Source: Acanthococcus lagerstroemiae (Eukaryota; Arthropoda; Insecta; Hemiptera; Eriococcidae). From it: a DNA stretch of 64,000 nucleotides. This document shows positions 12,690 to 23,539 of this stretch, one piece after another (the stretch's first letter is position 1; each line of letters opens with the position of its first letter). The notes under the pieces are model-generated. The model was not told where the DNA came from, searched no databases, and saw only the letters and a program-made list of their open reading frames with translations. Made by a program: the position numbers and the translations under genes. The DNA lies in contig CM063110.1 of assembly GCA_031841125.1 (NCBI GenBank), positions 25,043,626 to 25,107,625 of the forward strand, given 5' to 3'.

Positions 12690-13282
12690 GGAAGCCGTAA
12701 TTCCATATAGTAAGTAATTTACGGAACCACAATTTTCTTATACTTTATTATCGTAAGGCCCGTACAAAGCTTTTGTAGAATAATTCGGATTGTTTTATTT
12801 ATTTTTTTTTAATTTTATTTTTTTTACAATAATTAGTCGATTGGTATAATAATAAATTACGTCTACAACATAAAAATTCACTACAAAACGATAACATTCA
12901 TAATTAGCATTTCGAAAATAAATAAACAGGCGTACCTACATTGTGACTAGTTTCAAAAATTAGGAAGGAAGAAAAAAAAGATTATAAAATAAAACTAATA
13001 CTATCGGACAAATTACAGAAATCGTGTCGTCACGACTGCCATTTTCATTTCCCTTTCCGATGTAAGCCACATTAACACTTCGCTAGCTTCCTCATATTCA
13101 CCACGACGATCTCTCGTCTAAGAATTTTTCTCGAAGGAGAGCGTAAAAATCTCGTTATAGAAAAATACAAACGTTAAACATAAAATAACACGCTGAACGC
13201 TAAAAGTAAACCATAATTTCGAATAAAAAATAAATTAAATAAACGGTAAATAAAAATTGTAAATACTAAAGTTAGGTATTAA
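12690..13282. other. AT-rich stretch without recognised features
   Basis: About 590 bases of AT-rich sequence with T-runs near 12,790-12,835 and no open frame, repeat match or splice-like exon that I can support. Confidence 0.6.
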
Positions 13283-13600
13283 TAAGTTTTTTTTTTAATT
13301 TCAAAAATTTTGAAAATTTCTCCATACTATATACATCGAGCATTTTTTTTTCAACGAAAAAATTTTCGGAGAGCTTCCCCGTCGGGACCTGGCGAAATAT
13401 ATTCAACATGTCGAGACGAATTCAGACCCGTCGTCCAAACTGAACTGATCCTCACTCAATTCTTGACCCAGTATAGCCCCATTTTGATTGTATCTCGTGA
13501 ACAGGGGATTAGCGCCAAATTTGGTCAACAAATTTGAATTCAGCGAGAAAAATTGGGTTCCAGTGATCAGGACTTCATTCGTTAGGCCGGCACAAAAGAC
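13283..13600. repeat. Dispersed repeat family Z, copy 1
   Basis: Contains gcgccaaatttggtcaac at about 13,511, followed by a motif ending cagcgagaaaaa. The same signature recurs in diverged form near 20,626 and 43,936. The upstream part (gaaaatttctccatac at about 13,311) also recurs near 19,932. No terminal repeats or coding capacity are visible. Confidence 0.55.
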
Positions 13601-14246
13601 AGTATTTTGATACGATCGTTACTGTATATTTCAGCTTATGAAAAGCTTCTGTAGAAATAATATATCATTAAATGACGAGTGCTTCTCTTCCTTTAGTAAA
13701 ACAGGCCTATTAAAAATCTCACGTACCTTAGCTTATTATTTCAAAAACGCAACTAGAACAGAGGGAGGTCAAAAGAGTAGGTAGGATTTTGAAGTACAGC
13801 TACGGGCGTGGTTTGCGAGTAATTAAGACAGACTCGCGTAAGACCGAAGGCATAATACGAGATTACGAGTAGTTCGCTATAGCTGTCCGAAACCTTTCCC
13901 AAAGTCCATGCTAGCGCAGCTTTTTTACTTTGGTATTTTTTTTCTCAACACACATTCAGTATACTAACTCCACTGATGATGTAAACAAATCGTGTCAGTT
14001 CCGTCCATTCGGTGTTGACGTTCTCAAACTTTCGCATATTTTTATTTACATGTTATCAAATATCACTCTTATCTCATTCAGCCAAACCATTTAGCGATTA
14101 AAAAGTACCATTTTTCGGATGGGAATGATTGGAACACAAATATGACTGGGACAATTGCGCTTTTAAAACTCGATACCTCTAACAAACATAATGCATGGCC
14201 CCGACCTTAAGGGAGGTCATGTCGTTGAGTATACTGGGTTAGTCGG
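13601..14246. other. Unassigned intergenic stretch
   Basis: No coding sequence or repeat structure that I can support. It is AT-rich, with several short T-runs. Confidence 0.5.
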
Positions 14247-14484
14247 CAGGGCCGTACCCAGGATTCAAGTAAGGGGGTGTTTTTCAATTAAGATGAATTT
14301 TTTTCTTGGTAGGGGACCCCAAATTTATCCAATTGCATGCATGTATGTGGCAAACATTTCAACATTTTATGAAACCTATGTTCATACTTTTTACAAGAAA
14401 TGTGACAGATCCACCCTCCTCTCCGTCTCAAACCCATTTTTATCGTGTTTTTTTTTTGCCATGGGGGTGGACGTTACGGCCCTG
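14247..14484. mobile_element. hAT-like MITE unit, left copy
   Basis: 238 bp with inverted ends CAGGGCCGTAC and GTTACGGCCCTG. Internal landmarks are a gtaaggggg tract near the left end and a ctccgtctcaaaccca box, followed by ccatggggg, near the right. The unit at 15,024-15,165 has the same layout. Confidence 0.75.
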
Positions 14485-14849
14485 CACTTTTCCGATGAAC
14501 TAGGTACATTTTTGAAATATTCTAAATAACATACGAGAAATTTCAAAGTAATAATTTTCGTAATTGGCCTCAGTAGAGTTGTTTAAGTGGAAATGGGGAA
14601 TAAGTTGAAATTTTTCAAACAGAACCATGTTATTTCAAATGGTGAACACGGTGAATGAAATGGTTTTTGTTTTTCGTCCATTTAAACTGAAAGAAATCGA
14701 TCATTTTCAAGGTTTCTCTGCTCTTGGATGGATGGACATAGCAATGGGAGATGTCGGAAAAATTTTTCCTTCAAAATGTCTTGCCAAATTGGCCAATTCA
14801 AGGAAGACGATTCTTAATTATTGAAAAACATTTTAAAAGTGTATACCTA

Positions 14850-15021
14850 TTTTTTTTTTTTTTTTTTTTTTTTTTTTGGTTTGAGATTTCAAAAATGTCC
14901 ATCGACTGGCAAAATCCAAAATCAATCTGAAGTTGGCCAAATTTATCAAGTGTTGACCTTTTTATTATACATATATTTTTATTATATTATTATTATTATT
15001 ATTATTGTTGTTGTTGTTGTT
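14850..15021. repeat. Homopolymer T run and ATT/GTT microsatellite
   Basis: An uninterrupted run of about 28 T occupies 14,850-14,877. An (ATT)n tract changes into (GTT)n at about 14,991-15,020, immediately before the second MITE unit. Confidence 0.95.
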
Positions 15022-15023
15022 AT

Positions 15024-15165
15024 CAGGGCCGTGACCAGGATTTAAGTTAAGGGAGGGGCTCAATCACAGGTCCGCTCTCCGCTCCGTCTCAACCCATCGT
15101 TTTTTGTTTTTTGGCCAATGGGAGGGATTTGAACCCCTAAAACCCTCCCCGTCGGTACGGCCCTG
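15024..15165. mobile_element. hAT-like MITE unit, right copy
   Basis: 142 bp, starting CAGGGCCGTGACCAGG and ending GGTACGGCCCTG. It shares the gctccgtctcaaccca box and the ggccaatggga box with the left unit, but has a shorter interior. Confidence 0.75.
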
Positions 15166-15229
15166 TTAGTCGATTTTCCTTCCGCCATAAGAAACCTAGT
15201 TTTTCGCGAAACCAGGTGCACGTTGTTTC

Positions 15230-15880
15230 GCCAGGCGAGCGGTCTCTTCGACAAGAATTTCATAGGAAATATTCGGGGAAAACTTCGATGGCTTCTGAAG
15301 AATTTTATCAAGAATCTTCTGGAAAAATTTTCTAAAATCTCCGAAGAATTTCATCGGAAATTTTCGAGAAAAAAATCACCCATTCAGGAAAAGTTTGCGA
15401 TGATTTTCGAAGAATTTCATCGGACATCATCGAGAAATACCTCCAATGATTTCAGGCAAATTTTGTCAGAAATTTTAGAGAAAATCTCTAGTGATTCCAA
15501 ACAATTTTATCTAATTGAAAAAAAACTTACACACGACGCCGGCAATACTGATGAAAATCGCGGTAAGAATCATCGAGAAGTATCTCTAATTATTTTGGAA
15601 GGATATCCTTCGAAAGAATTTTGATGCTCTCCAGAGATTTCGTCAAAAATGTTCGGGGAAAATCTCCTATGATTTCTGAGAAATTAATCAGAAATCTTAA
15701 AGAAAAAATGTGCTGATTTCCGGAGAATTTCATCGGAAATATTCAGAAAAAATTCCAGTGTTTTCCAAAGAATTTCCTCGAAAATCTTCGCGAAAATGTT
15801 CCGATAATTTTTAAAGGATTGCATCGGAAATTGTTAGATGGAAAACAACCCTGATAATTTACGAAGAATCTCGAGAGAAA
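15230..15880. repeat. Degenerate ~48-bp minisatellite, locus 1
   Basis: Repeats built on gaagaatttcatcggaaat, ttcgagaaaa and a following tgatttc box recur every 45-50 bp with heavy divergence. The open frames here are by-products of repeats whose length is often a multiple of three. The same family forms a longer array at 54,287-55,675. Confidence 0.85.
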
Positions 15881-16331
15881 TTTAGTCTGGAACAAAAATC
15901 AAAACTCCATGTATTTTCCCATGAGAACGAAAGGGAACTTCTGGCACGGATTCCCCTAATCCGATCGACAAGAAACTTTGTAGTTTTTTTTTTTTAGTTT
16001 TTTTTTTGATTTGATTTTATTGGAATCAATTTAGGAGAAGAATCAGAGGAAATTCAGGAAAAAAAAGTTCACCAAGAGTAAACAACGAACACCTTAATAT
16101 GTAAAGGAAGTTGTGTGTTCCTCTCAAGTATTTCCAACATCCTACCACTTTACCCTCCCAGAATAGGGTATGCTCATATGCGCAAATGTGAGTGCTTCGA
16201 GGATAAGGTTCCAATCTGCATTTGCAGGGACAAAACTATGTTACCCTCCCAGAATAGGGTATGCTCATGTGCGCAAATGTGAGTGCTTCGGGGATAAGGT
16301 TCCAATCTGCATTTGCAGGGACAAAACTATG
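15880..16331. repeat. Dispersed repeat with a 91-bp tandem duplication at its end
   Basis: 15,880-16,240 is repeated in inverted orientation at about 29,725-30,050, including the segment with aaaactccatgtattttccc. The last part is duplicated in tandem: 16,152-16,242 and 16,243-16,331 are nearly identical, both ending cagggacaaaactatg. That end is a hAT-like terminus. In the distant inverted copy the same junction also abuts a hAT-like terminus, so terminus and repeat probably moved together. Confidence 0.75.
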
Positions 16332-16349
16332 GGGAGGAGTGTGAAACAC

Positions 16350-18195
16350 CCCCAATGAAAAATGAAAACCTAAACGACGTTAGTAACTACAGGCCAATAT
16401 CACTAATCCCGGCAGCGGCCAAAATTTTCGAATCAATAATATACAAAAGGATATACGGACAGGTTAGAAACCAAATTTCAGATTTTCAACATGGTTTCAT
16501 GGAAGGTAGGTCGGTTGTACCTAACTTTTAGTGTCCTTTGTCGACTACGCATACTCTATTCTACATCATAATACGCAAGTAGATACAATTTACACAGATT
16601 TTCAAAAAGCATCTGACAAAGTTGATCACGTAATACTACTAGGGAAGCTAGGTAGAATGGGTTTTTCAGAAAGCCTAATTAATTTATTTTCATCGTACCT
16701 CACAGACAGACAATAATATGTTACATATAAGGAATCGAAATCAAAAAAATTTTTATGTACATCAGGAGTTCCACAAGGCTCTAACCTCGGTCCGCATTTG
16801 TTTCTTCTCTTGATTAATGATATTGCAGAAGAAATAAAATATTCTCGCTCGCTTTTATACGCAGATGATCTGAAACTCTTTAAAGAGATTCGTTCAGAAA
16901 ATGATACACAGCTTTTACAATCTGATTTGAATGTACTGACTGAATGGAACCTGCGTAATAACCTACCTTTCAATGTTCAAAAATGTCAGGCTATAACATA
17001 TACACGCAAAATCAAACCAGTGCAAGCTAATTATAGGATAAATGGTATTACAGTTAAGTCAGTAACTCAAATTAGGGACTTGGGGTCTTACTTGATCATA
17101 GATTGACATTTAAAAGTCATATAAACCAAAAAGTGAACACCGCCCGTAGAATGCTGGGATTTGTTATACGAAATTCGAAAAATTTTACAAAAACTGAGAC
17201 TTTAAAAAAGCTGTATTATTCACTCGTAAGATCACATTTGGAATTTGCTTCTGTTGTGTGGAATCCGGCCGCAGTTGACACAATAAAAGTAATAGAGAAA
17301 GTACAGAAACGATTTCTAAAATATTTGTATTATAAGCAATTTTTGTACTACTCAAACTCAATCACTTATACTGAATTACTCCAAGGGTATGAAATGAAAA
17401 GTTTACATGGAAGAAGGGATATTGCCTCAATAAATTTCCTGCACGGAATAATCAATAATAAAATATCTGAACCATCCTTACTTGGAAAAATCAAAATTCG
17501 CGTGCCAAGTTTTCATAGCAGGAAAACTAATTTATTTGAACCAGAGCGCTCCAGCACAAATTACTACTTCAACGCTCCCTTCAACAGAGTCATGAGACTG
17601 TACAATGATACTAGTGGAATTCACGACAAACTAGATATCCTGGATTCAAATGGCATATCAAAATTCAAGCAACACATTACTCGTAGCTATTCGATTAAGA
17701 CAGCCCTCCAAAAGGACCGGGGTGGAGCGAACAGTAGCAGGAAATATAAGGAGGTCCAGGTTTCCGGATTTGAGATTATGGGATGAGGTCGGCGCGGCAC
17801 GTCAGGGAAGGCATCCAGGTTTTTTTTTCTTTCTGTTTTTTTCTCTTTCTTTCTTTCTTTTCTCCTTATTTTAGGGCTGGCGATCAAAACAAAAATCGTT
17901 TTTTCGTTATCGTCTTTTTATTTTGTCACAAAAATTATTATTTTTCCTTCGTTATCGTTTTCGTTATTTCATTATCATTATTTTTTTTGTTTTGTTTTCG
18001 TTATTAATTTTGTTAGTTGTTCGTTATCGTTTCGTTTTTCGTTTGCCAGCCCTGTATTTTTCCCCTACTTATCTGTTTTTTTTGTGTTTTTTTTTTCTAT
18101 TTCATATATTTTTTTCTTTGATATCATTCCCTCTGTCGTAATTGGCCAACCGGCTGTGACAGAGGGAATTAAAATATACTCTATTATTTTTATTA
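16350..18195 (+). mobile_element. Jockey/CR1-type LINE fragment (RT domain, 3' UTR)
   Basis: A 5'-truncated non-LTR retrotransposon. The frames encode, in order, NYRPISLIPAAAKIFE (from about 16,384), DFQHGF, GVPQGSNLGPHLF (about 16,767), the RT catalytic box YADD at 16,858-16,869, and a long C-terminal region up to about 17,786. These are reverse transcriptase motifs 2 to 5 of the Jockey/CR1 group. It is broken by a frame change near 16,530, a TAA at about 16,714 and another break at about 17,106, so it is not functional. The 3' part ends with attggccaaccggctgtgac and an A/T-rich tail near 18,160-18,195. A second member lies on the minus strand at 62,231-62,742. A small MITE interrupts the 3' UTR. 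Confidence 0.9.
17872..18054. mobile_element. Small hAT-like MITE in the 3' UTR of the LINE
   Basis: Inverted ends TAGGGCTGGCGA and TTGCCAGCCCTG enclose a T-rich interior full of cgttatcg and tcgttttcg repeats. The left end begins with T where C is expected. Both flanks contain tattttt, but an exact 8-bp duplication cannot be fixed because the flanks are T-rich. Confidence 0.5.
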
Positions 18196-18414
18196 TAATT
18201 AGGTAGTCAGCAAATTTTCAAACTGTTTATTTGAATTTTTCATTTTCTAAGAACGTTTGTTTTTTCTGTTTCAATTAAAAAATATTTTGATTTAAAAATC
18301 GGCAAATGTTCAAATTCTTAGAAAATTTTGTCGGCAAATTTTTAGTTAAAAGAAAATATTTGTCGGAAAATTTTCCTTCCCCCCCCCCCAACTGAAAGTC
18401 AAGTTTTGCCTCTG
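18195..18414. mobile_element. hAT-like repeat family A, partial copy
   Basis: The right end reads, on the minus strand, CAGAGGCAAAACTTGAC followed by a G-rich tract and the tcgccgaca-type boxes shared with 29,203-29,724, 31,394-31,664 and 50,674-50,957. The left terminus is missing or eroded: the copy fades near 18,195, next to the LINE tail. No transposase is present. Confidence 0.7.
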
Positions 18415-18567
18415 CCCACTAATACTCACGAGGACGAAGCGAACAACAACCAGTCGAACAAGGGGGCTTTAGGTGTAACCACACAACAGTTGATCACAGT
18501 CATGCTAACCCTAAACCAGATTATTGGGAAAACAAAAGAATATAATATTGAAGTACGGTTGCTCTTA

Positions 18568-20977
18568 AGGCGGCTATACACTTAGCGTATTTCGTATTTC
18601 GTGACTTTTCACGAACTATTTCACGAAAAAAATGATGAGACGCGAACCAATCACTATACACTTCTCCCAATATCAGCTGTTTCGTGTTTCGTCTGTTCAT
18701 CTCATCCTGTTCGCGAGAATCTGAAAATCTCGGCGCGAAAAGACGCGAAAATGAAAAAATATTCAATCTAGCTCCTCTCACCAGTGTAAAAATTTTTTTG
18801 AGAAAGTCGTAATGAAACGAAAATTTGAAAACCAACGAATTCATTTTCTGGAACATCCTGCCATCGGGTTGTTCTTCGGCTCCTCTCTCCCTCACAAATG
18901 CAGATAAGGGTGAATGAATGAGATTTCCGAGGTTTTGGGAACAGAGTAACTAATCCACAAAATTTGAAACAAATCTAAAGACCGCATAGTAATTATTATC
19001 GCGTTACGAAAGAGACTATTATTTTCAGATGTATGAACTTATATTGTATCTATCGATACTCTTAAATTGAAGCCTCCTCCGCCTCCCCTGATACTATAAT
19101 TTTCCAGCTCCTAACCCCCTTTGTACTTTCATAACATTTGGCGTTAGATATGCTGCAGATTTCTCACCTGGGTTCCAGAATTCATTTTAATAGTTATTTT
19201 CCCTCTCTCCAAACCATTCAGGCTCCACGAAAGAGGGGCTAATTCCAGTTACTCTAATTTTCCTCAAGTTCCAAATTCTTTACGAGATTCTAAAGTAAAT
19301 TTTTGGACAGGATAGTCAACCAAGCTCTGAGACGCTGATTTCGAATATCGCCTCTAATTTTTATCCGACCCTTTCCAGAGCCCTGTCGTAATACGAATTA
19401 AGCTTCTCCGAAAACAAATTGCACGAAGTATCGAAACAGGGGTAATTTTGTATCGCTGATTTCGAATATCGCTTCTGATTTTTAATCTGGACCAAATTCA
19501 AGCGCCTGTGCTTATTACAATTGAGAAATTTTTACGACGTTATTTTCTATGAGCAAAACTTTGATAAATAAAACTGCATTTTTACCCCATTCCGTGGCTT
19601 TAATTTAAAAGAGGGTGAATTCCGAGTCTATTATTGTTTGTCCTACGCTCTTGCTACCACATTGGTCGCACCAGGAGGGATAGGATTCAAAAATTACCCC
19701 TAAAGTCGAATACAGCGACCTCAAAAACCTGTAAACCAATTTTCGAATTTTCGAATTCTATTCTTTCGGCATTAAGTCACACGAAAAGGAAAATAAAAAA
19801 ATAAAAAAATAAAAATCTATGAAGTTGTTAATTCATTGATATCGCACCATGCTGCACACCCATAGAACGCGTTTTCATATTTCCATCTTTAATTTTTTTT
19901 TCGTTTTCATTTTTGATATTCGAGAATTTTGAAAATTTCTCCATACGATAGGACATCAGGCACTTTTTTCGGCGAAACATGTCGCGAGACTGTCGAAGGG
20001 TGAAGCTTGTTCATCATTTCGAAGGAAGAGCCGTGTGAAGGCTGTTTTCTTCTCCTTTTCCTCAGAATTCTGTGATACGTGAAGATCTTTTGAAAATCCT
20101 GGAATATACGCCATAGCTCTTTCAAGTTATAATTTGCTGATTTTTAAATTTGTAAATTACCATGATTGAAAATAAATGACTTTAAATGACTTAAATGACC
20201 TTCCTTCAAAATAAATGACTTAAATGACCTTCCTTCAAAATAAATGACTTTAAATGACCGTTAGACACCCTGAAAATGTGTCACAGTTTTTGTTTTTGTT
20301 TTTATTTCTTTTTTACAATTTTTTTTTTCGTGTTCTTTAATTAATATCAAATGAAAAAACTGTAATACACTGTACTTTGTTCTCTCCTAATCTGGTTAGT
20401 TTTGCCGTAGGAGGAGCCATTAATATTGAATTAAAAAAAAAAAATAAATATTTAGGTTTAAAAAATAATCCGAACTTCGAAACTGGTTCAGTCAACACAC
20501 CGTGTGGGCTTGTTCTTACCCAAAGTGGGCATGTGAAAGTATACATATTATACTAAATAATGTTCGGTGCTCTATGAAAAGGAATCATAGGTCGCAAAAT
20601 TGAATTTTGCCCAACGGAGGGTCAGCGCTAAATTTGGACAACGAATTCGAAATCAGCGAGAAAAATTGAGCAAGCCTCTTCAGTAATTAAAAACCGACTG
20701 CCGACTGAAATGCAGATGAACTGAAAAATTCGCCAGATCGACACATGTATGTTACGATAAGTGTATAGCCGTCATGTTTGTCTAGACAGTATAGTACGAA
20801 AACCCTTTGACATTTCGTCAAAATGCCGACCACTTGGCGAGAACACGAAACGCGAAACACGAACTTAAAGATGACGAGATGCATCACGAGAACGACATCT
20901 ATACACTTTTCGCTTCTCGTGTTTCGCCTGATTTTTCTCGCGTATCGTCTGTTTTCACGCTAAGTGTATAGCCGCCT
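18568..20977. mobile_element. Harbinger-like DNA element, 2.41 kb, no transposase seen
   Basis: The ends are inverted repeats: AGGCGGCTATACACTTAGCG at 18,568 and its complement at about 20,957-20,977. The flanking TTA on both sides (18,565-18,567 and 20,978-20,980) fits the 3-bp TWA target preference of PIF/Harbinger elements. The insertion interrupts a LINE reading frame, which fixes both boundaries. An inner copy of the terminal motif (acgataagtgtatagccg) lies near 20,757. The interior has only short frames on either strand and none resembles a DDE nuclease or a Myb-like partner, so it is probably non-autonomous. Part of repeat family Z lies inside it. Confidence 0.75.
19895..20690. repeat. 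Repeat family Z pieces inside the Harbinger-like element
   Basis: gaaaatttctccatac at about 19,932, ttagttttgccgtaggagga at about 20,396 and gcgctaaatttggacaac at about 20,625 are shared with copies near 13.3 kb and 43.8 kb. Two or three direct repeats built on aaatgacttaaatgaccttcc lie at 20,170-20,260. The repeat either inserted into the element or was carried by it. Confidence 0.5.
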
Positions 20978-22079
20978 TTAGGGAACTACAACAAGGCATT
21001 CGACTCCGTATACAACAATAAGCTATGGTAGCCTGGCAGAACAAGGGGTACAAAAAGAGGTTATAAATGCCCTAATATATCTGTACAGTCACTCAACAGC
21101 ATACGTAAAAACTGATATTGAAGGTTCCCACTTCCCCATCGAAAGAGGAGTAAAGCAAGGTGACCCATTGTCTCCAAACCTCTTTAATTGTATGCTAAAA
21201 CAGATTTTCAGGAAATTGAATTGGGAGGGAAAGGGTCGCAAAATTATGGGCAAAAACTTATCAAATCTGAAATTCGCGGACGATATTGTACTTGTGGCCA
21301 AAAATTTCAATGAAATGGTGGAGATGGTGGAAGACCTAAAATATCACAGCGGAAAATTTGGCCTATATGTGAATATGTCAACAACAAAATTCATGTCAAA
21401 CAGAGATGGAGCAAACGAATTTTGGCTCGACGGGGAAAAAGTAACTAGAGTAGACGAATACAGATATCTAGGACAATCGACGAAATTTATTAATAACATG
21501 GACGGTATGATTGGAGAGAGGATCTCAAATTCGTGGAAAGCCTTCGGGGCACACAAAACTTTCCTGAAAGGTAAAATGAAAATCCAGCTAAGAACGAAAA
21601 TTCTAAACCGCTGTGTAATGCCGGTATTAACATACGGCGCACAAACATGGTCTCTTACGAAAAGACAGATGCAGCGTCTTATCAATACTCAAAATTCAAT
21701 GCTAGGTCTTAGACTAAAAGATAAAATACATAAAAAATATTCGAGAACAAACAGGCGTTAAAAGCATAGGATATCAAATCAAAAAACTGAAATTTAAATA
21801 CGCTGGGCACATGTCTAGGGGTAATCAAGAAAAATGGAATTTAGTGACAACTCTTTGGACTCCAAGAGAGTGTAAAAGAAAAAGAGGGCTCCCAACAACA
21901 CGCTGGATAAATAAGATCCTCAACCTAATGGGTCCATGCTGGACTCGCACAGCAACCAACAGGAAAGCCTGGAAAATGGCGACGGAAACATATGCCCTGC
22001 GGTTGGCGGAGTAGGTCAGTGGCTTACGTGTCTGTGCCCGTAAGGGGTAACACAGGTAACCCACAACCTGTTCAATGTT

Positions 22080-22290
22080 CAATATTACCTAAAGAAACCC
22101 TGAGATCGACATATTCTTCATGAGTAGGAGACAGTACGTTTTATCAGTCATTAAAGTACTCGAAAGTGTGTAGGTCCTTGTCTCTGCAGTTCTTTCCCTT
22201 ATACCGCACAAGTGTGGTTTGTTTCGGCCCCTTGGTTTCCTTCAACCCTCAATTCTCAATTCATAACTTTCAGCGGCCACCAGTGGAACT
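22080..22290. repeat. Repeat Y, copy 1, left part
   Basis: Runs from aatattacc through gacatattcttcat, a ttctttcccttataccgcac box at about 22,190 and ctcaattcataactttcag. It matches 49,889-50,092 and is continued on the far side of the 4.4-kb LINE at 26,677. The LINE upstream ends exactly where Y begins. Confidence 0.75.
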
Positions 22291-22476
22291 GTGGTTATCG
22301 CCAGGAAATAAAGTGAACGTGTGTTTCTGCGTTACAATTCACGTTAGTAAAGACCAGTGTATCGATAAAAGTGATATAGGTGGACATTCTAGTGTTAGAT
22401 ATCACACAGCAGGTAAAATCTTGCCGCTACGGTACGGTACGTAAACTCTACATACTCGTGTTATACACGATCGAGA

Positions 22477-23197
22477 ATGATTCCCGAAGATTTCAAAAAA
22501 GAATTCAGCAAATTGTCAAAATTGATCATGGAATCTAAAGAAGAACTAAAAACGGACTTCAAAAAGGAGGTGGCTGACTTGAAAATAACTATAGATGAAG
22601 TGGCGAAAAAACACGAGGCTCTAGAGTATGAAATATTACAACTAAAATACGAGAACGAAAACCTTAACCACAAAATAGAAACCCTTGAACAGTATATTCG
22701 AAAAAGTAATATTGTGGTGAATGGCATTCGGAAGAAAGGGGGGAAAGTGAAGAAGACTTGATCATGGCTATAAACGAGGTGGCAGGAAAACTCGGAGTTC
22801 AATCAGGAACTCGGGATATTAGTTCTCTCCACAGATTACCATCAAAAAACAAACAATTTCCCCCTATTATCGTAAAACTGATCAACTGGCGCAAGAAAAC
22901 AGAAATTGTGAAAAAATCTAAAGAAAAAAAGTTAGAAAACATCTACGTAAGCGAACACCTCACCCGCTATACCCGAGAATTATTAGCAGAAGCTCAGAAA
23001 TTATGCAATGAAAGATGGGTCAAATATGTATGGCTAAAGAGGGTAGTGTTTTCATTCGCCAAGATGACAAGGAGCCGGCAATCAAAATTAGGGACAAAAA
23101 TACCTTGAACAAAGTCAAAAGCACAATCACAGAAATGCAGAAGATAACTGGAAATCGAGGTAGTACAAAGGAAACAGAAGAAGCTGGACCAACTTAA
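22477..23197 (+). pseudogene. LINE ORF1, coiled-coil and RNA-binding type, frameshifted
   Basis: Starts MIPEDFKKEFSKL. An acidic/lysine-rich coiled coil covers roughly residues 10-75 and ends ENENLNHKIETLEQYIRKSN, then NIVVNGI. The frame shifts by one at about 22,745 into a segment with SLHRLPSKNKQFPPIIVKL and YVSEHLTRYTRELL, and again at about 23,029 into EGSVFIRQDD. This order (coiled coil, then a NVVVNGI-type core, then a basic C-terminal domain) is typical of ORF1 proteins of L1/CR1-like elements, which bind element RNA in the cytoplasmic RNP. It lies some 340 bp upstream of ORF2 and is broken by two frameshifts. Confidence 0.8.
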
Positions 23198-23539
23198 GGA
23201 AAACGAACTCTAGAGTCATCTACTAGCCCAATACTGCATGAAATAGTAAGGAGAAAGTTGGATCATATTCGTCAGTATGCACCCCCAACTGGGAAACATC
23301 ATAAAAAATAATGTAATCTTATCAGGCCTCGTCCGAGTCGGGCAAAGGTACATAAAGAATCAAAAGAGGATGATCAAACTCAAAAGAATTACCTAGAAAG
23401 TTTGGTCAACGAAGGTAATCCAGACCAAAACCTCCCAGTCTGTTCACAATCGGAATCTAAATTAATAAAACCACCCCTTAAAATGAAAGGCAAATCAATT
23501 AAATTAAATTCGAAATAAATTTACCCTAAAAGGTTAACT

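Larger units (their letters stand above)
14247..15165. mobile_element. Compound hAT-like element bounded by two MITE copies
   Basis: The outer ends read CAGGGCCGTA and TACGGCCCTG. The flanking 8 bases are ttagtcgg on the left (14,239-14,246) and ttagtcga on the right (15,166-15,173), a 7/8 match as expected for the 8-bp target duplication of the hAT superfamily. Inside, a second pair of ends at 14,484 and 15,024 divides it into two MITE-like units in direct orientation separated by ~540 bp. The inner ends have no matching flanks. No transposase frame is present. Alternatively, two MITEs inserted independently and the outer flanks match by chance. Confidence 0.6.
18415..22079 (+). mobile_element. 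Endonuclease-RT LINE fragment, split by a Harbinger-like element
   Basis: The 5' part (18,415-18,567) encodes the RT finger region: QPVEQGGF, then after a frameshift TLNQIIGKTKEYN. After 20,978 the frame resumes with NYNKAFDS, followed by GVKQGDPLSPNLF (about 21,150), LKFADDIVL with the catalytic FADD at 21,273-21,284, and YLGQSTKF. The thumb region LTYGAQTWSLTKR lies at about 21,627, and the 3' tail of ORF2 runs to about 22,014. Removing the inserted element rejoins the two halves of one RT motif. Several frameshifts make it inactive. The 3' end near 22,079 lies inside repeat Y. The 5' end is truncated next to a hAT fragment. Confidence 0.9.

Noticed and set aside
15223..15624. A 133-codon plus-strand frame and similar ones in the 54-55 kb array, rich in F, K, S and E.
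   Set aside because: It is a translation of the ~48-bp minisatellite; the frame is kept only because many repeat lengths are multiples of three.
17783..18141. Phe-rich frames resembling membrane proteins downstream of the Jockey/CR1 LINE.
   Set aside because: These are T-rich 3' UTR and MITE sequence; the composition alone makes F, I and L codons.
18521..18895. A 124-codon minus-strand frame as a Harbinger protein.
   Set aside because: It crosses the element's left terminus and shows neither DDE nor Myb/SANT motifs.
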